64,000 bases of DNA, taken from contig WARS01000029.1 of the NCBI GenBank assembly GCA_008933995.1, positions 18,631,511 to 18,695,510 on the forward strand, written 5' to 3'. Shown here piece by piece: positions 12,323-25,668 of this stretch. This stretch comes from Datnioides undecimradiatus (Eukaryota > Chordata > Actinopteri > Lobotiformes > Datnioididae). Below the pieces are notes generated by a model. The model saw nothing but the letters and a program-made list of their open reading frames with translations, did no database searches and was not told the origin of the DNA. How positions within the stretch are numbered: the first letter of the stretch is position 1; every line of letters begins with the position of its first letter. Both the position numbers and the translations under genes were made by a program.

Positions 12323-15300
12323 ATGAAGCTCAAACAGCGCATGGTTGTGCTGTGTGCCGTGCTCCTCCTGCTGGGCCTGGCCAAGATCTTCCTCCTGGAT
12401 GGAGGCGAGGGCTCTGCAGCCAGCCGACGGGACCTCAGAGCGTTTCGTAAGGTCAGGTGCCAGCCAGCTATTTTCATCTGCTCTTTTTCTTTTTAAGGAA
12501 TACAGCGCTGTAATTATGGAAATGAAGAGGGTAGGATGCACAAGAACCTTATTGTGTATAGCCAGTAATACTTGACGGTGCAAGTGAACATATGGAAGAC
12601 GTGCATGTGTCAATATAATACAGTGTTTATTACCCACCTCTAACAGATGGAAGCTGGCCTTGCTCTGTCCCGAGGAGCTCGCCTGACGCACACTCTCCAG
12701 TCTCCGTGGGAAATAGCAAGCCAGTGGGTGGGCCCGAGAGAGGTGTACCCCGAGGACACCCCAGAGCTGGCCGCTGTGCTCACGTCTCTCAGCACTGCTA
12801 GGATAGAGCGGGCAGATGTGGGCTATAAAGGCACACAGCTCAAGGCCCTGTTGGTACTGGATGGGGGACAGAAAGTGGTCTTCAAACCCAAAAGGTTAGA
12901 TTTGTTATAAATAGGGTTACACATGTGTTTTTTGCCTAAAGGGTGGTGTCCACTAAAGCATGTTTTCCCGAGCCCAGCATATTTACTGAGATGCTTGCAA
13001 TGGGTGTGACACAGATTTCTACTATGCTACAAATGCTAAATGAATTTTTTCTAGTTGCCAAGAGTCTAAAGAGATTCCTGTGTGAAAAAATGCTTCCCCT
13101 CTAAAGCACTCTCAAGAGGCCTGGCCTTTTCAGCTGGAAACACTGTGGTGGACCCGTCTTAAGAACGTTTCAGATTTCTTTTTTTTGTTTTTTCCACCAT
13201 ATATCCTCAGATATAACAGAGACTACGTGGTTGAAGGCGAGCCATATGCAGGCTATGACAGACACAACGCAGAGGTGGCTGCGTTTCACCTGGACAGGTG
13301 TGTAAACCTCATTATTAGCAGTGTCTGGCGTGTATCCTCCTTTCTGTTTATGGAGCAATATCGTGTCCTGTTTGCCCGTCCTGTTTGCCCGTCCTCTCTG
13401 CAGGATCCTGGGGTTCAGGAGAGCACCTCTAGTGGTAGGAAGATATGTCAACCTGCGAACAGAGGTTAAACCTGTGGCCACAGACCAGCTGCTGAGCACC
13501 TTCCTCATGCAGGGTCAGTATCTGTCTTCCCGCACACTTCTCTCAAGTAATGTTCGACTAAGAAGTGTGTGTTTTCAGGCACCCCAGAGTCACAGTGTGG
13601 TGTTACTTGCATGAACAATCTCCCTTTCTCTTGACCCACCTGTCCACAGTCTCTCTCATTTTTATCTCAGTTTTTCATTATCTTTGTCACCTCTTTTGTT
13701 TTTTTTCTTGTGTTTTTTTTTCTTCCTTTCTTTTTTTCTCCCCCCTCAGGCTTTCTCAGTCATCACTCTATACTAGTATACACACTGCAAAGTCCTGTTT
13801 GGTGATGGCGTGGCTCCATACGGTTGATACAATATCATCGTGTCAAGCTAGAGTTAGTTTTGCAAAATGTGTGCGCAAACTCAGTATTGATACCACAGAC
13901 GGCGAGATTTTAATGCCAGTTGTGTGTGGGTTTACTTCTGTTATAGATTGAGTTAGATGGATGAAAATGTGCTGCAAATTAATATTAATGTAATATTCAA
14001 GCAAAGCAAACTCTGTTGAAGGGGAAATCCAGCAGTTTAACACATAAAGGTCAGTTTACCAGTCCTAGGGAGCACTGCTAAACCTGTGAAAACAGATGTG
14101 TAATGAGGCTTCGTAATATGTGTTAAATAACCCCTGATGATATCATTTAGGGTTTATTTTTGCAGCTTTGACTTGGAGACACAGGCATTTACTTTGGACA
14201 GAGGTTTTAATTAAAAGATGTTGCTGGTAGTGTTATGGGAAATATATGATTCAGAGTTTTCAGTGCGTGGCCCCTACTAGGACTAAAATTCAGGCTTCTG
14301 CTGGTTTGATTTGGACCATTCTTCTCTTTAGTCTGGCTCTTGTTAGTCCCAATAACTCAGTGCTACTGCATCACTATATCGCTGTAGTGTCTGTTTAAGA
14401 CTGTGTCGGGTTCTCACCAGGGGAGATGATACATTTGTCTACAGTCCAAGATTTTTCTGTGTTATCTGTACCATTCTAACATTTCTGTGACTCTTTGGGT
14501 GTATGACTCGTATAACATTGTCAGACTCATGATGGACAGTTAAAAAAGCATAAAAAGATCATCTTTTTGTATTCAGTGCCGGCTTCTTTCTTTTAAGGTC
14601 TTCAGCCCCTCACCTGATGCTGATTCAAGTGACATCACTTGAGGCTATTCATTGGACTTTATGCAGCTCCCACTGGAGCCACAAAAAGGCAAACCACATA
14701 TGCAGTAGCACTCCCCAAGGCCTGCAAATAGATTTTGATATGTAAAACGGGTGGCTTTGAGCTGGAGTAAGTAAGCAGCAGTGCATGGCTTTCTGGCTGT
14801 TTAGCAACAAAAGTTTAGACACGAATAGCTACTTGGACACATAATAATTCATTTGGGGATTTTTTTCAAATAAATGACAGTTTTCATGGGTCCACCTTTC
14901 AGTGTGAGGATCTGCTGCTTTTCGTGTTGTGCGTTATTCTAAACGTGATATTTTTGTGATTTTGACGGTTGATCGGACAGATTTTTTTTTTTTTGGTTGC
15001 AGTTTTTCATTTATTATTAACTGATGTGGTTAACATGACGACATGTCTAATATTAGCTGCAGTACATACTTCAGTTGGAGTCAGTGGCTTTGCTAGTTGC
15101 ACAGGTTAGACCTGACGAACCAGATCACTGTGTACTCAGTAAGAGTTGAGCGCATCTCTGCTATTCTAAATTCAGTAGATTACATATCTATACCGGTATA
15201 TCATATAGATTAATGTAGTGCTAATGTAGTGCTTCCAGTCACTGTTAGATGTGAAGATCAACAGCAGATCAATGCTCATGTTTGCTGCCTCACATTTTCT

Positions 15301-18300
15301 GTTGTAGGCCCCAGTTTTGTTTTGTGTGTGTTGTGTTTTTTTTGTTTTGTTTTTTTTTTGTTAACTGATTCAATCGCTGTTTTCGCCACTCGTGCTTTAT
15401 GTGCTGTAAGTTACTTTATGTTACTTTTAAGTTGACACTTACCGCCACTCAATGTTCAACATGGCATGACTCATCTCTGTAAGAGCCTCTGCAATTGTGG
15501 TTCACAGTGGGTTGACAGAATAACACCCATAGTCACAGTGGCACAGGCAGTTAGACAGATGTGTCATTAAGTCCTACTCAGAAGTCAAAAGGGTTATCAC
15601 CTAAAACAGACCACCCCTGCTTTTAGAGACATCTAGCAAAGTGTAAAATTTGGGTTTTGTTTTTATGGATTTTTAAATATCTGATGAGGTTTCTAGCATC
15701 AATCCAACCTTTTTAATGCCACAAACAGCTCACTAACACCAACTAGTGGAGTGTTTGGGAGACGTTTACTCAACAACACAATCCACAGCCTCATAAATGA
15801 TCATTTAAAGATTTTTATCATGACTCGACACTTCTCATTAAGGGGTCTCATTAAGATCTGAATAATCAAAATCAAACAAATGTCACGCTAATAGCGGGGG
15901 CTGTTTGCTCAGTTTGTCACACCGCTCTGCTCTCTGTCATCACGCTTGTTGGTCCAAGTCCGATAAGTAATGTGAAATTTCTTTGTGCCGTACATGTTGA
16001 AAATAAGTGTGCAGATAGCACCCTCGCCAGGTATTTTATTTATATGGAGAAAATAAAAAGAGGAGAATTTACTCAAAATGAAAGTTATACTTATCAGCTT
16101 GTTTAAGGAGTTGGAGGCTATTTCATCAGTTGAACAAACCAAGCGAAACAAATAGTGAAAACACAGTTTAAATACCTTCCAGCTGTCCGTCCCTCTTGTG
16201 TTTTAGTAGGCTGATTTCTGTTTCTGTTTCTTTAATTTGCAATCCAGCAGTGCAGATCTGTTGGCTAAAACGCTGAGCAGATACTTTTTGGCATTGTGTT
16301 TTAATTTACAGTACACACGTGCAGCTCATGTCAAAATGCAATCGATTTGACACATACTGTAAATTAACTCTCGTTTACAGTGCAGTAATGCAGAGGGACC
16401 GTCAGGGAAGAACATTGCAGAAAACACTCACTGGGACCAGGCTAGTCTGTAGACATACGTTTCCAAGGTAACTTAGGTCTTATTTAGACTTATTTAAACT
16501 TCCTTTATGACCCAGAATGTCGTGAAAACATGGTCAAAGTCCTATTCGAGCATGCTAGCTCTTTTCCAAAGGTAAGATAAAGTTTTGCACCGCATGTTTG
16601 AACCGAACGCTCTTGACCTAGCAACTTCACTTTTTAACGGCTATATGCACATACTACTCAGGGGCACGCCGCAAACGTTTAACTCTCAATTTGTTAAGTT
16701 CATTTCTCTTTTTGTCTTGCACAGAACTCATGTTGTACCTACTCATAGTGCCACGTTTGCAACATTTGCAACCCCTGCAAAACAACATGGTCAACGTGGG
16801 TGTATTTTTATGGCTGCCGCCTTCTTCTTCTTCTTGTCTGACAGGTAATAATACATGTTTCTACGGCAAGTGTTATTACTGTCGAGAGAGCGAGCCAGCG
16901 TGTGCAGAGGGAGAGATAATGGAGGGCTCGTTAACCCTCTGGCTTCCAGACGTCTGGCCGCTGCAGAAACACAGGCACCCCTGGGGACGGACATACAGAG
17001 AGGGGAAACTGGCCAGGTGGGCGTTTTGAATTTGAATCCAAAAAGGATGGCTATAAATTTGTTTCATTAGTTTTCAAAGTTAGGGAAAATCCCATGACTT
17101 TACTGAATTAATGTTATTGATGTTTATCAAGGAAATGAAAAGGTTGCAGCAGATCGTCAGCTCTTCCATATTGCGGGTATTTGAGGTCAGCACTTGTAAA
17201 GAGACTGGCCTGTACTTTCAGTAATGACACTACACCTACACGTTTATTCTGAGAAATGCTCCCAGGGTTGGGAGGGCACCTGAAGAAGGGCTTTGTGACT
17301 CAGTCTGGTGTGAATATGAACAGTTATCTTAACATTAGATGCCTGGCTGATTAGTTGTGTCCATTCTAACTGTTGTGGTGACGGTGTGGGTAGAGGGGTG
17401 AATATTTCTGTTTGCCCACATAAAAGCTGTAATAGTTTTGATCTCACGAGCCACTGAATACCTTGAAACGTAGTTATCACTGACTCTAAAGTGTTGAGAT
17501 GTTTTAATTCATTTTATTATTGTCTATCATTATTATGTGTTACCCCTCCGGTTCACAAATTTAAGGAAAAATGAAACTGTTCATTACTACAAAAAAACTA
17601 TTCGAGTTGCCAAAGTTCCGTTAGTCAAACCAGGTCAGCTGTTTGGTTTAACATCCGGGCTGCCGACAATCATTTTCTGCCCTTGTCCACTCTTTCATCG
17701 TAGGCAGTTTTGACTGATGTTACTGACAAAATGTAAACTCAAAGGACGGGTGCGTCAGCCCTGTTCAAGCTAAATGAACTCAATCAATTGCTCGGCATCC
17801 CATGATCTTTGAATTTACAATTTGTATCATTAGTTTTTAATAGTTTGAAAACTACTCAATTCATTCGTTGATGGTAAATTTAAAAAAAAAAACTTTTCTT
17901 TTTTAACAGGGTTCAAAGCAGAATATACTTAACTTTGACCATTTCATGCATTAACTCAATAAGGTATAAAGGAATGGACCGTTTCTTTCTGATATACTCC
18001 TCTTTTCCCAATAATTGGTTAATTAATATTAGTAACTCAGTTATATTGCTTTTTACCAGAAACTTATAGACCTATAAAACAAGATATTACCAGTAACGTT
18101 TTACTTCTGCGAAGAACTACATTAAGCTAAACCTCCAGGTTTTTGTGCAACATTTTTTTCAAAACAAAATTGAGCCGGACAAAAACAAATTCTGAGATTG
18201 AAAAAAGGTTGAAAATCACAGTATAACACCTGATATAGTGAAGTTCTGAGCTGGAACACACTTCAAGCTTTTCTACGTGGATTTTCCACTGCTCTAGTAC

Positions 18301-20761
18301 CAATATGACTTGGTGTAGGTATCGGAGTCAGCGCTGCGACCATGCGTAATGTTCGACACAAACGTTACAATTTGAGGAACTATATTTCCATCCGCTGTTC
18401 CTCTGGCATGTCGTTCCTAAAATGTGTACTGACACAGTAACGTACAAAAACCACGCTGGACATGTAATCCAAATTTGCGCACAGTGGCACATCACGCACA
18501 CCCACAATGTCAGTAAGAAATGTCGAGTGTCTGCTAGTCAAATGAAGAACAAGCTTGTATGAAAGGACCCTGAAGCAAACTATAAAGTCAGCTATGTGCA
18601 GTGAATCAGAGTAGCATATTTCAGTGTTCAGAGGTTATTGAGCAATCAAAAACAAACAGAGTCACATTATGAAGCAGCAGAATAAACTTTTTAAAACAAG
18701 GAAATCATTTGATAGAAATCTAAAAACTATATGTATATGGATCTATGTGTTTGTTTCTCTCATGCAAATGTAATACGACCCTGCTACAATCAAGTAGACA
18801 GTCTTCCTGTTATCATTCTCATTCATGGTCTCATGTTATAAAGACACAGGAGGATCATCGACAAAACATGCAGAAATCAAAGATCGTTTAAGGTCGCCGG
18901 ATAGGATCTTTTTTTGGTTTGAATTCTTGAGGTCTCACACACCCACAAACATACTGATGAGCAGACTGAAATAAAACACACAGACGCCGCCACAAGCGTT
19001 AGTGAGTTGTACACTCGTAATAAAACAAAGTATTTGTATGAGTTGCGGTGGTTTACAGCTGTGTCTGTTTGCATTTGCATGGCCACTTATCGTAAACACG
19101 GGTTTGATGAGGATTCCAATTTGTATGCGTGTGGACGTGTATGTGTGCGCGCGTTCTTGGTGGTTTTATTTATTTATTTATTCATTCATTGATTCATTCC
19201 ATTGTGCAGGTGGGAGTATGATGAGAGTTACTGCGAGGCGGTGAAGAAAATGCCACCATATGATGCGGGGCCAAGGCTGCTAGATGTCATTGATACGGCC
19301 GTATTTGATTATCTGATTGGGAACGCGGATCGGCATCACTACGAGAGTTTCCAGGACGACGGTGGTGCCAGCATGCTCATCCTGCTCGACAACGCAAAGA
19401 GGTGAGTTGTAACGTGAAGGATTAAGATCAAGATCACTTCTTTTGAGCTTTTATATATATCTGTGTATTTATAGGTATTTTTTTCTTTTTAGTCAATAAC
19501 CTTGTTTATATAGAAGAAGAATAAAGAAGCACAGGCTGAGTGGACTGGTTATAGTGGGACAGAGAGGCTGAGTGGACTGGTTATAGTGGGACAGAGAGGC
19601 TGAGTGGACTGGTTAGAGGGGGACAGAGAGGCTGGGTGGACTGGTTAGAGGGGGACAGAGTCAAGCTGAGTGGACTGGTTATAGTGGGACAGAGCGGCTG
19701 GGTGGACTGGTTAGAGGGGGACAGAGCGGCTGGGTGGACTGGTTAGAGGGGGACAGAGTCAAGCTGGGTGGACTGGTTAGAGGGGGACAGAGAGGCTGGG
19801 TGGACTGGTTAGAGCGGGACAGAGAGGTTGGGTGGACTGGTTAGAGCGGGACAGAGAGGTTGGGTGGACTGGGTGGGAGCGAGAGCCAGCTCCATACAGT
19901 ATTTTCTGAGTCGCTCAGCCACTTTGTCTGCTGCTCTCCCCTTTTTAACCGAGGGGCTTTCCTGCTGCTTCATCTGTAGTGCCCCAGCAGGTTTTACACA
20001 TCCACAGCACCCTTGTTAAACCAATATCATATGGTTATGAAAACGCTAACATGAAAACTTTGTGTATGTAGTCTAACTGCTCATCTTAGTTTGCTCTGAA
20101 TCTTTAAATTCTACAAATTCGTGTTAACTTAATGGCCGGCAGATACAAATGAGCCCGTCCTCTCTGTCAGCGGTACCTGCAGGCAGCAGAGGGAGTAGGT
20201 CCGAGGACATGTGTCACTCCTATTGTGGGGACATAAATCAAGCAGCTGATTTGTAGGGATTCACCTTTATGTTTTAGGCATAATTTAACAGTAGTAACTT
20301 ATAACACGCTTCACTTCACTTACTAGAGGGTAATATTTCAGTGCTCTTTATATCTCTGAACAGAACAGCCTGATAATTTCAAAGAAGTTCCCTTTTTCAT
20401 TTTCATTTCCATTTGTTAGATTTTTTTTTTTCCAGCATGCCCATCTTTTTTCAAGAACTCACTTATCGCCACTGAAACTACCTAATAACTGACTTATGGT
20501 GAACAGCCTCTTCCATGAATCGAGGCCATTAAGCTGTTAATCCCTCTTTGATGTTATTTTGTTTTTAACGATCAAAACCGACGGTGCAGACTTTTCCATC
20601 TCACTTGTTGACATGTTTCAAGAATTAATAAGAGATAAGATTATGTGAGGGAATGGAAGAAACCTTCAGTGGACACAAATGAGGTACTGGTTATTTCATT
20701 TTCATGTAATGAATGAGGAGAATATATCAGATAGGTAACATTAAGTTTTACAGGTCATGTG

Positions 20762-20811
<50 letters not shown>

Positions 20812-21837
20812 CCCCCCCCCAACGAGTTAATCTAAACCGTAAGTGTTCACAAAGTTGTGTCCTTTGTGGTTGTTTATTCCAAAAGAGAGGAGAGGATATG
20901 AAGAGGACGTTGATCAGTGTTGTTACTACTCACAGCTAAAGCAAAGCAATCCATGCAGTAAACCACAAGCGCCTACTTTAACTCAGAGATATTAAAACCA
21001 TTATGCTTTTTAAAGGAATTGCAGCTTGTGGCTGTGGTTGCAAATGAAGAACAGCTGATACAGAAGAAACCATGCAGTGCCGCGTGGGCACGCTTTGACG
21101 TCGTTAAAGACAATAAAAAACAGAACAGGTCTAAATATAAATTATGTTTGAAAAAATTCCTGCGGTTGAGAGGAAATGACGACATATTGTTCCATCACGT
21201 CTAACACTACCATATGTCATGAGATTAATGTTGATTTAACATTTCAACAGACACTGTTTCAGAGCTGCTCAGCCAAATACAACTATTCCTAATTAATGAT
21301 CAGTCATCAGTCAAGATTTCTGACTGAGTTTGATTAGAAATTATTTATAATTATGAACAGTTTGTTTCTCTTAATCTTGGTTTTGGTTTTGAGTCTGTCC
21401 CCAAAACTTAAACTTGTAATTTTATTTTATGTTTTTTTGCTTTTGTGTGCAGCTTTGGGAACGCAGCTGTGGATGAGCGAAGTATCCTCGCACCTCTCTA
21501 TCAGTGCTGCATGTGAGTAATGAGGAAATGAACAAATCTCAGATCTTGATTTCCAAATTTTCATCATCATTTTTCACGCTCACATGCCTTTCCTTCTTCT
21601 GTCAGGATCCGCGTGTCCACATGGAACAGGTTGAACCTGCTGAGAAGTGGAGCTTTGAGTTCAGCTATGCGTCAGGCACTGGGATTTGACCCAATCCACC
21701 CGGTCCTGGCTGAGCCACACCTCGCAGCCCTGGACAGGCGTCTGTCTGGGGTCATAGCAACTGTCAAGCAGTGTATGGAGGCGCAGGGCCCTGACAACAC
21801 TTTAATAGAGGATCGAATGAACCTCCCACATCCCTAG
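12323..21837 (+). CDS. fam20b: Glycosaminoglycan xylosylkinase FAM20B, complete, 409 aa
   Basis: FAM20B is a Golgi type II membrane kinase that 2-O-phosphorylates xylose in the proteoglycan linker, so that chondroitin and heparan sulfate chains can be extended. Coding exons: 12323-12451, 12647-12894, 13211-13297, 13404-13513, 16845-17016, 19210-19401, 21453-21512, 21606-21837. They sum to 1230 nt (409 codons plus stop), the same length as I recall for the human protein. Visible features: an N-terminal signal anchor at about residues 7-25 ([19 protein letters not shown]); ATP-lysine region VVFKPKRYNRD; Cys-rich [12 protein letters not shown]; catalytic GNADRHHYE with Asp289; metal-binding LLDNAKSFG with Asp309; C-terminal EDRMNLPHP. 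The start is fixed by the signal anchor and exon phase. The large intron 13514-16844 holds no other coding evidence. Confidence 0.97.
19533..19871 (+). repeat. 32-bp minisatellite, about 10.5 copies, in a fam20b intron
   Basis: Tandem units of about 32 bp built on ctgagtggactggtta followed by gagggggacagag. Two copies are 34 bp because they begin tcaagct. Variants (atagtg, gagggg, gagcgg) occur in blocks, so the array has a higher-order pattern. It starts 131 bp after the end of the exon that carries both catalytic aspartates. Confidence 0.95.
20766..20807 (+). repeat. (TA)21 microsatellite followed by poly-C
   Basis: A perfect TA run, then catac and a C homopolymer from about 20812 to 20820. 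It lies in the fam20b intron between 19402 and 21452. Confidence 0.95.
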
Positions 21838-22616
21838 AAAGAAAGGAGAGGGGAAAACAGGAACAGCCAGGACTTAACTTCCCTGGGATAGAGTAGAGGA
21901 AGTGGATCAGCCCTGGTGTTACAGAAAGAGACACAGAGTGAGTAAATGGATCGACAAGGTGGAACAAAGACTGTGCATTCCTCCTCCCCTCCTTGTCCTT
22001 TCTTTGCTTGTCACTCTAATACGAACGGAGTGGTCCTCTAAAAGGAATCGCTGGATTTAAAGCAGCGTCACCTTTAACTATATAAACTTTTGTCTCAGGA
22101 CCGTTGCACACTATAGGACAGGATCTGCTGTAAGAACCCCTCCATCTCGTGCTTCTACTGGTTGTGACCACACTTCCTGCCTTGTGCCAAATTCTCCCTC
22201 CCGGTCCAGCTTCTCCTTAGGCGTCACCGTAGGAGGAAGGCTAGCGCACGGACAGATGTAGACACTCACAGGAGCAGGAAGAGAAGGTGAAAATGAGCCA
22301 CAGACGTCTCAGTGACAGACGCCGCGTTTCAGACTGTTTGAAGTTCACAGTCCAGGAAACTTAGAAGTTGATTCTTCTTGATTCTGAATTAACAGAATTT
22401 TCGAACTGAAAATGTTTTTCTGCTTGAATTGAAACTTAACTTTGATTGGAAGGAGCAGAGGGTGAACTCAGCCCTACCCCAACAACGTGTACATATTTAA
22501 CTAAGTAGTGACATAGATAATTATGAGATGAAAGATGATACATTTGTGGATTATAGTATTAAATAAATGGGTGTGTGCGTGTGGGTGTGTGTGGAAGAGT
22601 GCCATATTGTGCCGTA

Positions 22617-22622
22617 AATAAA
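22617..22622 (+). terminator. fam20b: Poly(A) signal of fam20b
   Basis: AATAAA about 780 nt after the stop, followed by GT-rich sequence. A second AATAAA at 22562-22567 lies upstream. The 21838-22640 stretch is therefore read as 3' UTR. Confidence 0.65.
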
Positions 22623-22644
22623 GACAGCTGCTCACCATGACAGA

Positions 22645-25190
22645 CTTGAAGTGAGGGGACACAGAGGCGATGTGTGTGGGTTCATCTTCAGCATTAAACT
22701 ATGTTCTATTTAATTGTGGTTCTCTGTCCTCTGTTCACCTCTTTTTAAAAAAAAAAAAAAAAAAGCCAAAAGTCTGTTTTGAATTGTGTGTGTCTACAGT
22801 ATAAAAATCTATTTTGTTTGATGTGGTGCAACGTTCATGTTGGAAGGGGCTTTCACTTTAGTCTTACTTTAAGTTGCTCAGATTTTAGTTTTAGTCAGGC
22901 TGGATATGAGATGCGTTTACAGGTCATATCTGGAACACACCAGGTTTAGTTAAGGTTTAGTTTATAATAAGTGGTTATAGTTTTCATCTTTTCAGTCGTC
23001 TCGCTTTCTGTAAAATTTTGTTTTCATTTTTCCAAAACCCATGTGCTAAATTTAGCTCAAATTTAAGGCAACAGCGACTCATTTAGTCAGAGGTGTGATC
23101 ACGAATGCCCATTCCCATGCCTGTGCGGTTTTACTTGTTTCCATTACCACAGACAGTTACTGAGCATCTCACAGTGTTTGTCTCACTATCTGAGTTCCGC
23201 TCTCAGCTTCGATAAGAGGCAGGTTTCATATTTGTCAACTGGAGATTTAAAGAGCCAGCGACAATGCAGTTTTTAGATCACAGCAAAATAAAAGCCATAT
23301 TTCATTTGTTTGGTTTCTTTTCTTCTTTTTTCTTTTTTCTTTTTTTTTTTAATGCAGACTTTGAAGATTGTTTTTCAGTAGAGGTTTGCACACCTGTGAG
23401 TAAGTCAGCAACATCCAGCCATCCCCCAGACTGGTGCATGCCCTTAACAGCAGCTGTCTGTACCCGAACTGTACGCAGGCACATGTCTGAACATCATCCT
23501 GATTCTTCACTTTTTATCTTGAGCTATACTTAAGACGCCAGTTGTGTAATGAGTTTTCACAGCATTCTCACACTCCAAAGGTGTAGGGGTTTGTAAAAGG
23601 ATGTGTGTGGGCTGCTCATGATTAACCAGATAACACTTTTCTTCCACAAACTCAGACTTTCCTAATCATTTTGCCCTTGATGTGTGTGTGTCTGAAATTA
23701 AATATCCAGCTTGGTTGACCGACTCTTGTCCTCTTCGACTGAATATTTATCAAGCCAAAGTTTTCTCTCAATGCTTCTAGCATTGGATTGCCCCATTTGA
23801 GCATGTGTTCTTCTTACATATCTTGCTCCATAACCCTGGCAGTGGTAGAATTGTGGCACAAAAGTGTAGTATTCTCTTAATCTCTGGTTTGGGTGTGTTT
23901 TGTTGTTTTTACTGCGCCCACAGAAGGGAAACTTAACTGTGAAACCATCTGGCATGTCACCCCTGTTTCCCACATGCAGATGTCTTCTCTCAGCTGCATT
24001 CTTGCTGTTGCATCCAGCCTCTCTTTTGTTTATGTGTGTTCAACAAGCTAGATGATGTAGGGCACCTGTTTCGTTTGGGCTAAGCAGGTGTTTTACTTGG
24101 GACATGTACCAAAACATTGAAACCTTTGTGAAAACCACAGGTTGTGGTCACGTCAGGGCATGTCTGGACTCATCACAATACACAGAGGAAATGCTAAATG
24201 TGCTTTTATACAGAATTTTGATTTTCTTGATTCTTTTGAGTTTAGATTTTCTTCATATTGTGTTAAACCTCAGAACTAATTATTGTCATTTAGTACATTT
24301 TTCCCTGTAGCTGTCATTGCACCATACAACAACTCAGTATTATTCATGACTTTTCATGTAACCTTTATTAACAGAGTACAAAGAGTACTAATAACTCCAC
24401 AGACGCTAGATGTCCCCCTTGAATAATTTATAAGTTATAGATACTCTGGTGTGCAAAAAGTATCACTAAGCATCATAAAGTCACACTGAATTAAACTGTA
24501 CCAAACCAAGAATGTGTGTGTGTGTGGGTAGGTAGGTAAGAAAAGTGTGAGTGACATGGTGACTGTTGACCCACAGACACACCCTTCATTACTCACACAC
24601 TTAAAAATGAGGCAGTGAGACAAAAGTCTGCAAACAAGACAACCACTGTACTGTTTTGTTTTGTTTTGTTTTTTTAAAAAAAAAAGGTACAAATGGTTTG
24701 TGTCAGCTTTGCACCTGTGGGTGACATGCAGCACTGATGCAAGACTAATAGATAAATATAGACGTAAAGATATGGTAATTTGTTTGCTAGTATATAGAAG
24801 CACTGTTTCAAATGTAGTTTCGAGATCTTTTACATTTCTTCAGTGTGAAAAGATTGATGTGGCTCTACTGTTGGCTGTTGGTTAGCTTAGCATAAAGAAT
24901 GGTAGCAGGGAAAAACAGCCAGCCTTGCTCCTCCTGCATGCACCGTTGTGTACCTCATGCACTGATTTCTTGATGAAATGAACAAGATACATTTTAATCA
25001 GCTGCATTTAGAAGTGCCGCACGGTGGATGTAGAGATTAGACTTCCTCTTGCTTTCAGTCTTTATGCTAAGCTATTTGTTAAATAATAACATATCGTGCC
25101 TGCGAGCAGTTCAGGTACAGGCAGGTAACTGTGGTAACGGAAACTATACCAGATATTCATCTTAGAAAATGGCAAATCTCACCCCGGCAG
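22645..25190. other. Intergenic gap between fam20b and the tnfsf4-like gene
   Basis: No coding exon or RNA gene could be supported. It contains homopolymer A at about 22747-22764, T-rich runs, a short TG tract near 24511 and many stop codons in all frames. Confidence 0.55.
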
Positions 25191-25194
25191 CATG

Positions 25195-25668
25195 ACGACA
25201 GAGGGTGACACACGACCACCTTAGTCGTGGGTTTCCTATAAGCAAGTTGTCCCGACGGGCCGCCCCCCCCCCCCGATCTTATGGGAATAAGACCGTGATT
25301 GAAACGTTCATGATGTGGGAGGTTTCACTCGGCTTGTGTATCAGCATCGCAGTGAGTCGCGCTGCAGCAATGCACGCAGCAGAGTCAGCCAATCAGCTCC
25401 CCGTGCGCTGGTTTCGCTCCTGTTTCTGCCGAGTAGGGATGTGTAAGCTTGTGCGCGCGCGCCCGTGCATGTTCGTAACCTTACGTGTATGTCGCACGAT
25501 CGCGCCGCATTCCCCCCCCACCACCACCACCCACCCACACATGCACACTCACAAACGCGCAGGCAAAATAAAGAGTAGATCACGAGCGAGTTTGTTTCCA
25601 GTCACTCCCCTCCTTTCACCTTTATCTTTAAAGTCTTGTCGAGCTCCTGCAGTGTGCTCAGAGCACTG
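25195..25668 (+). promoter_or_regulatory. CpG-rich promoter / 5' UTR region of the tnfsf4-like gene
   Basis: GC- and CpG-rich stretch just upstream of the ligand ATG, with a 12-nt C run at 25263-25274, alternating CG/GC tracts near 25455-25466 and a CCACC repeat near 25519. An open frame crosses it but lacks any recognisable protein feature, so I read it as promoter and 5' UTR. No TATA box was seen. Confidence 0.45.

Noticed and set aside
12215-12691. 158-aa minus-strand open frame over fam20b exons 2-3
   Set aside because: It is antisense to confirmed fam20b coding sequence and has no recognisable motif.
25205-25668. Long open frame upstream of and into the tnfsf4-like gene
   Set aside because: It lies in a CpG-rich promoter region, has Pro/Thr/His repeat composition and no family resemblance; the ligand starts at its own ATG at 25669.
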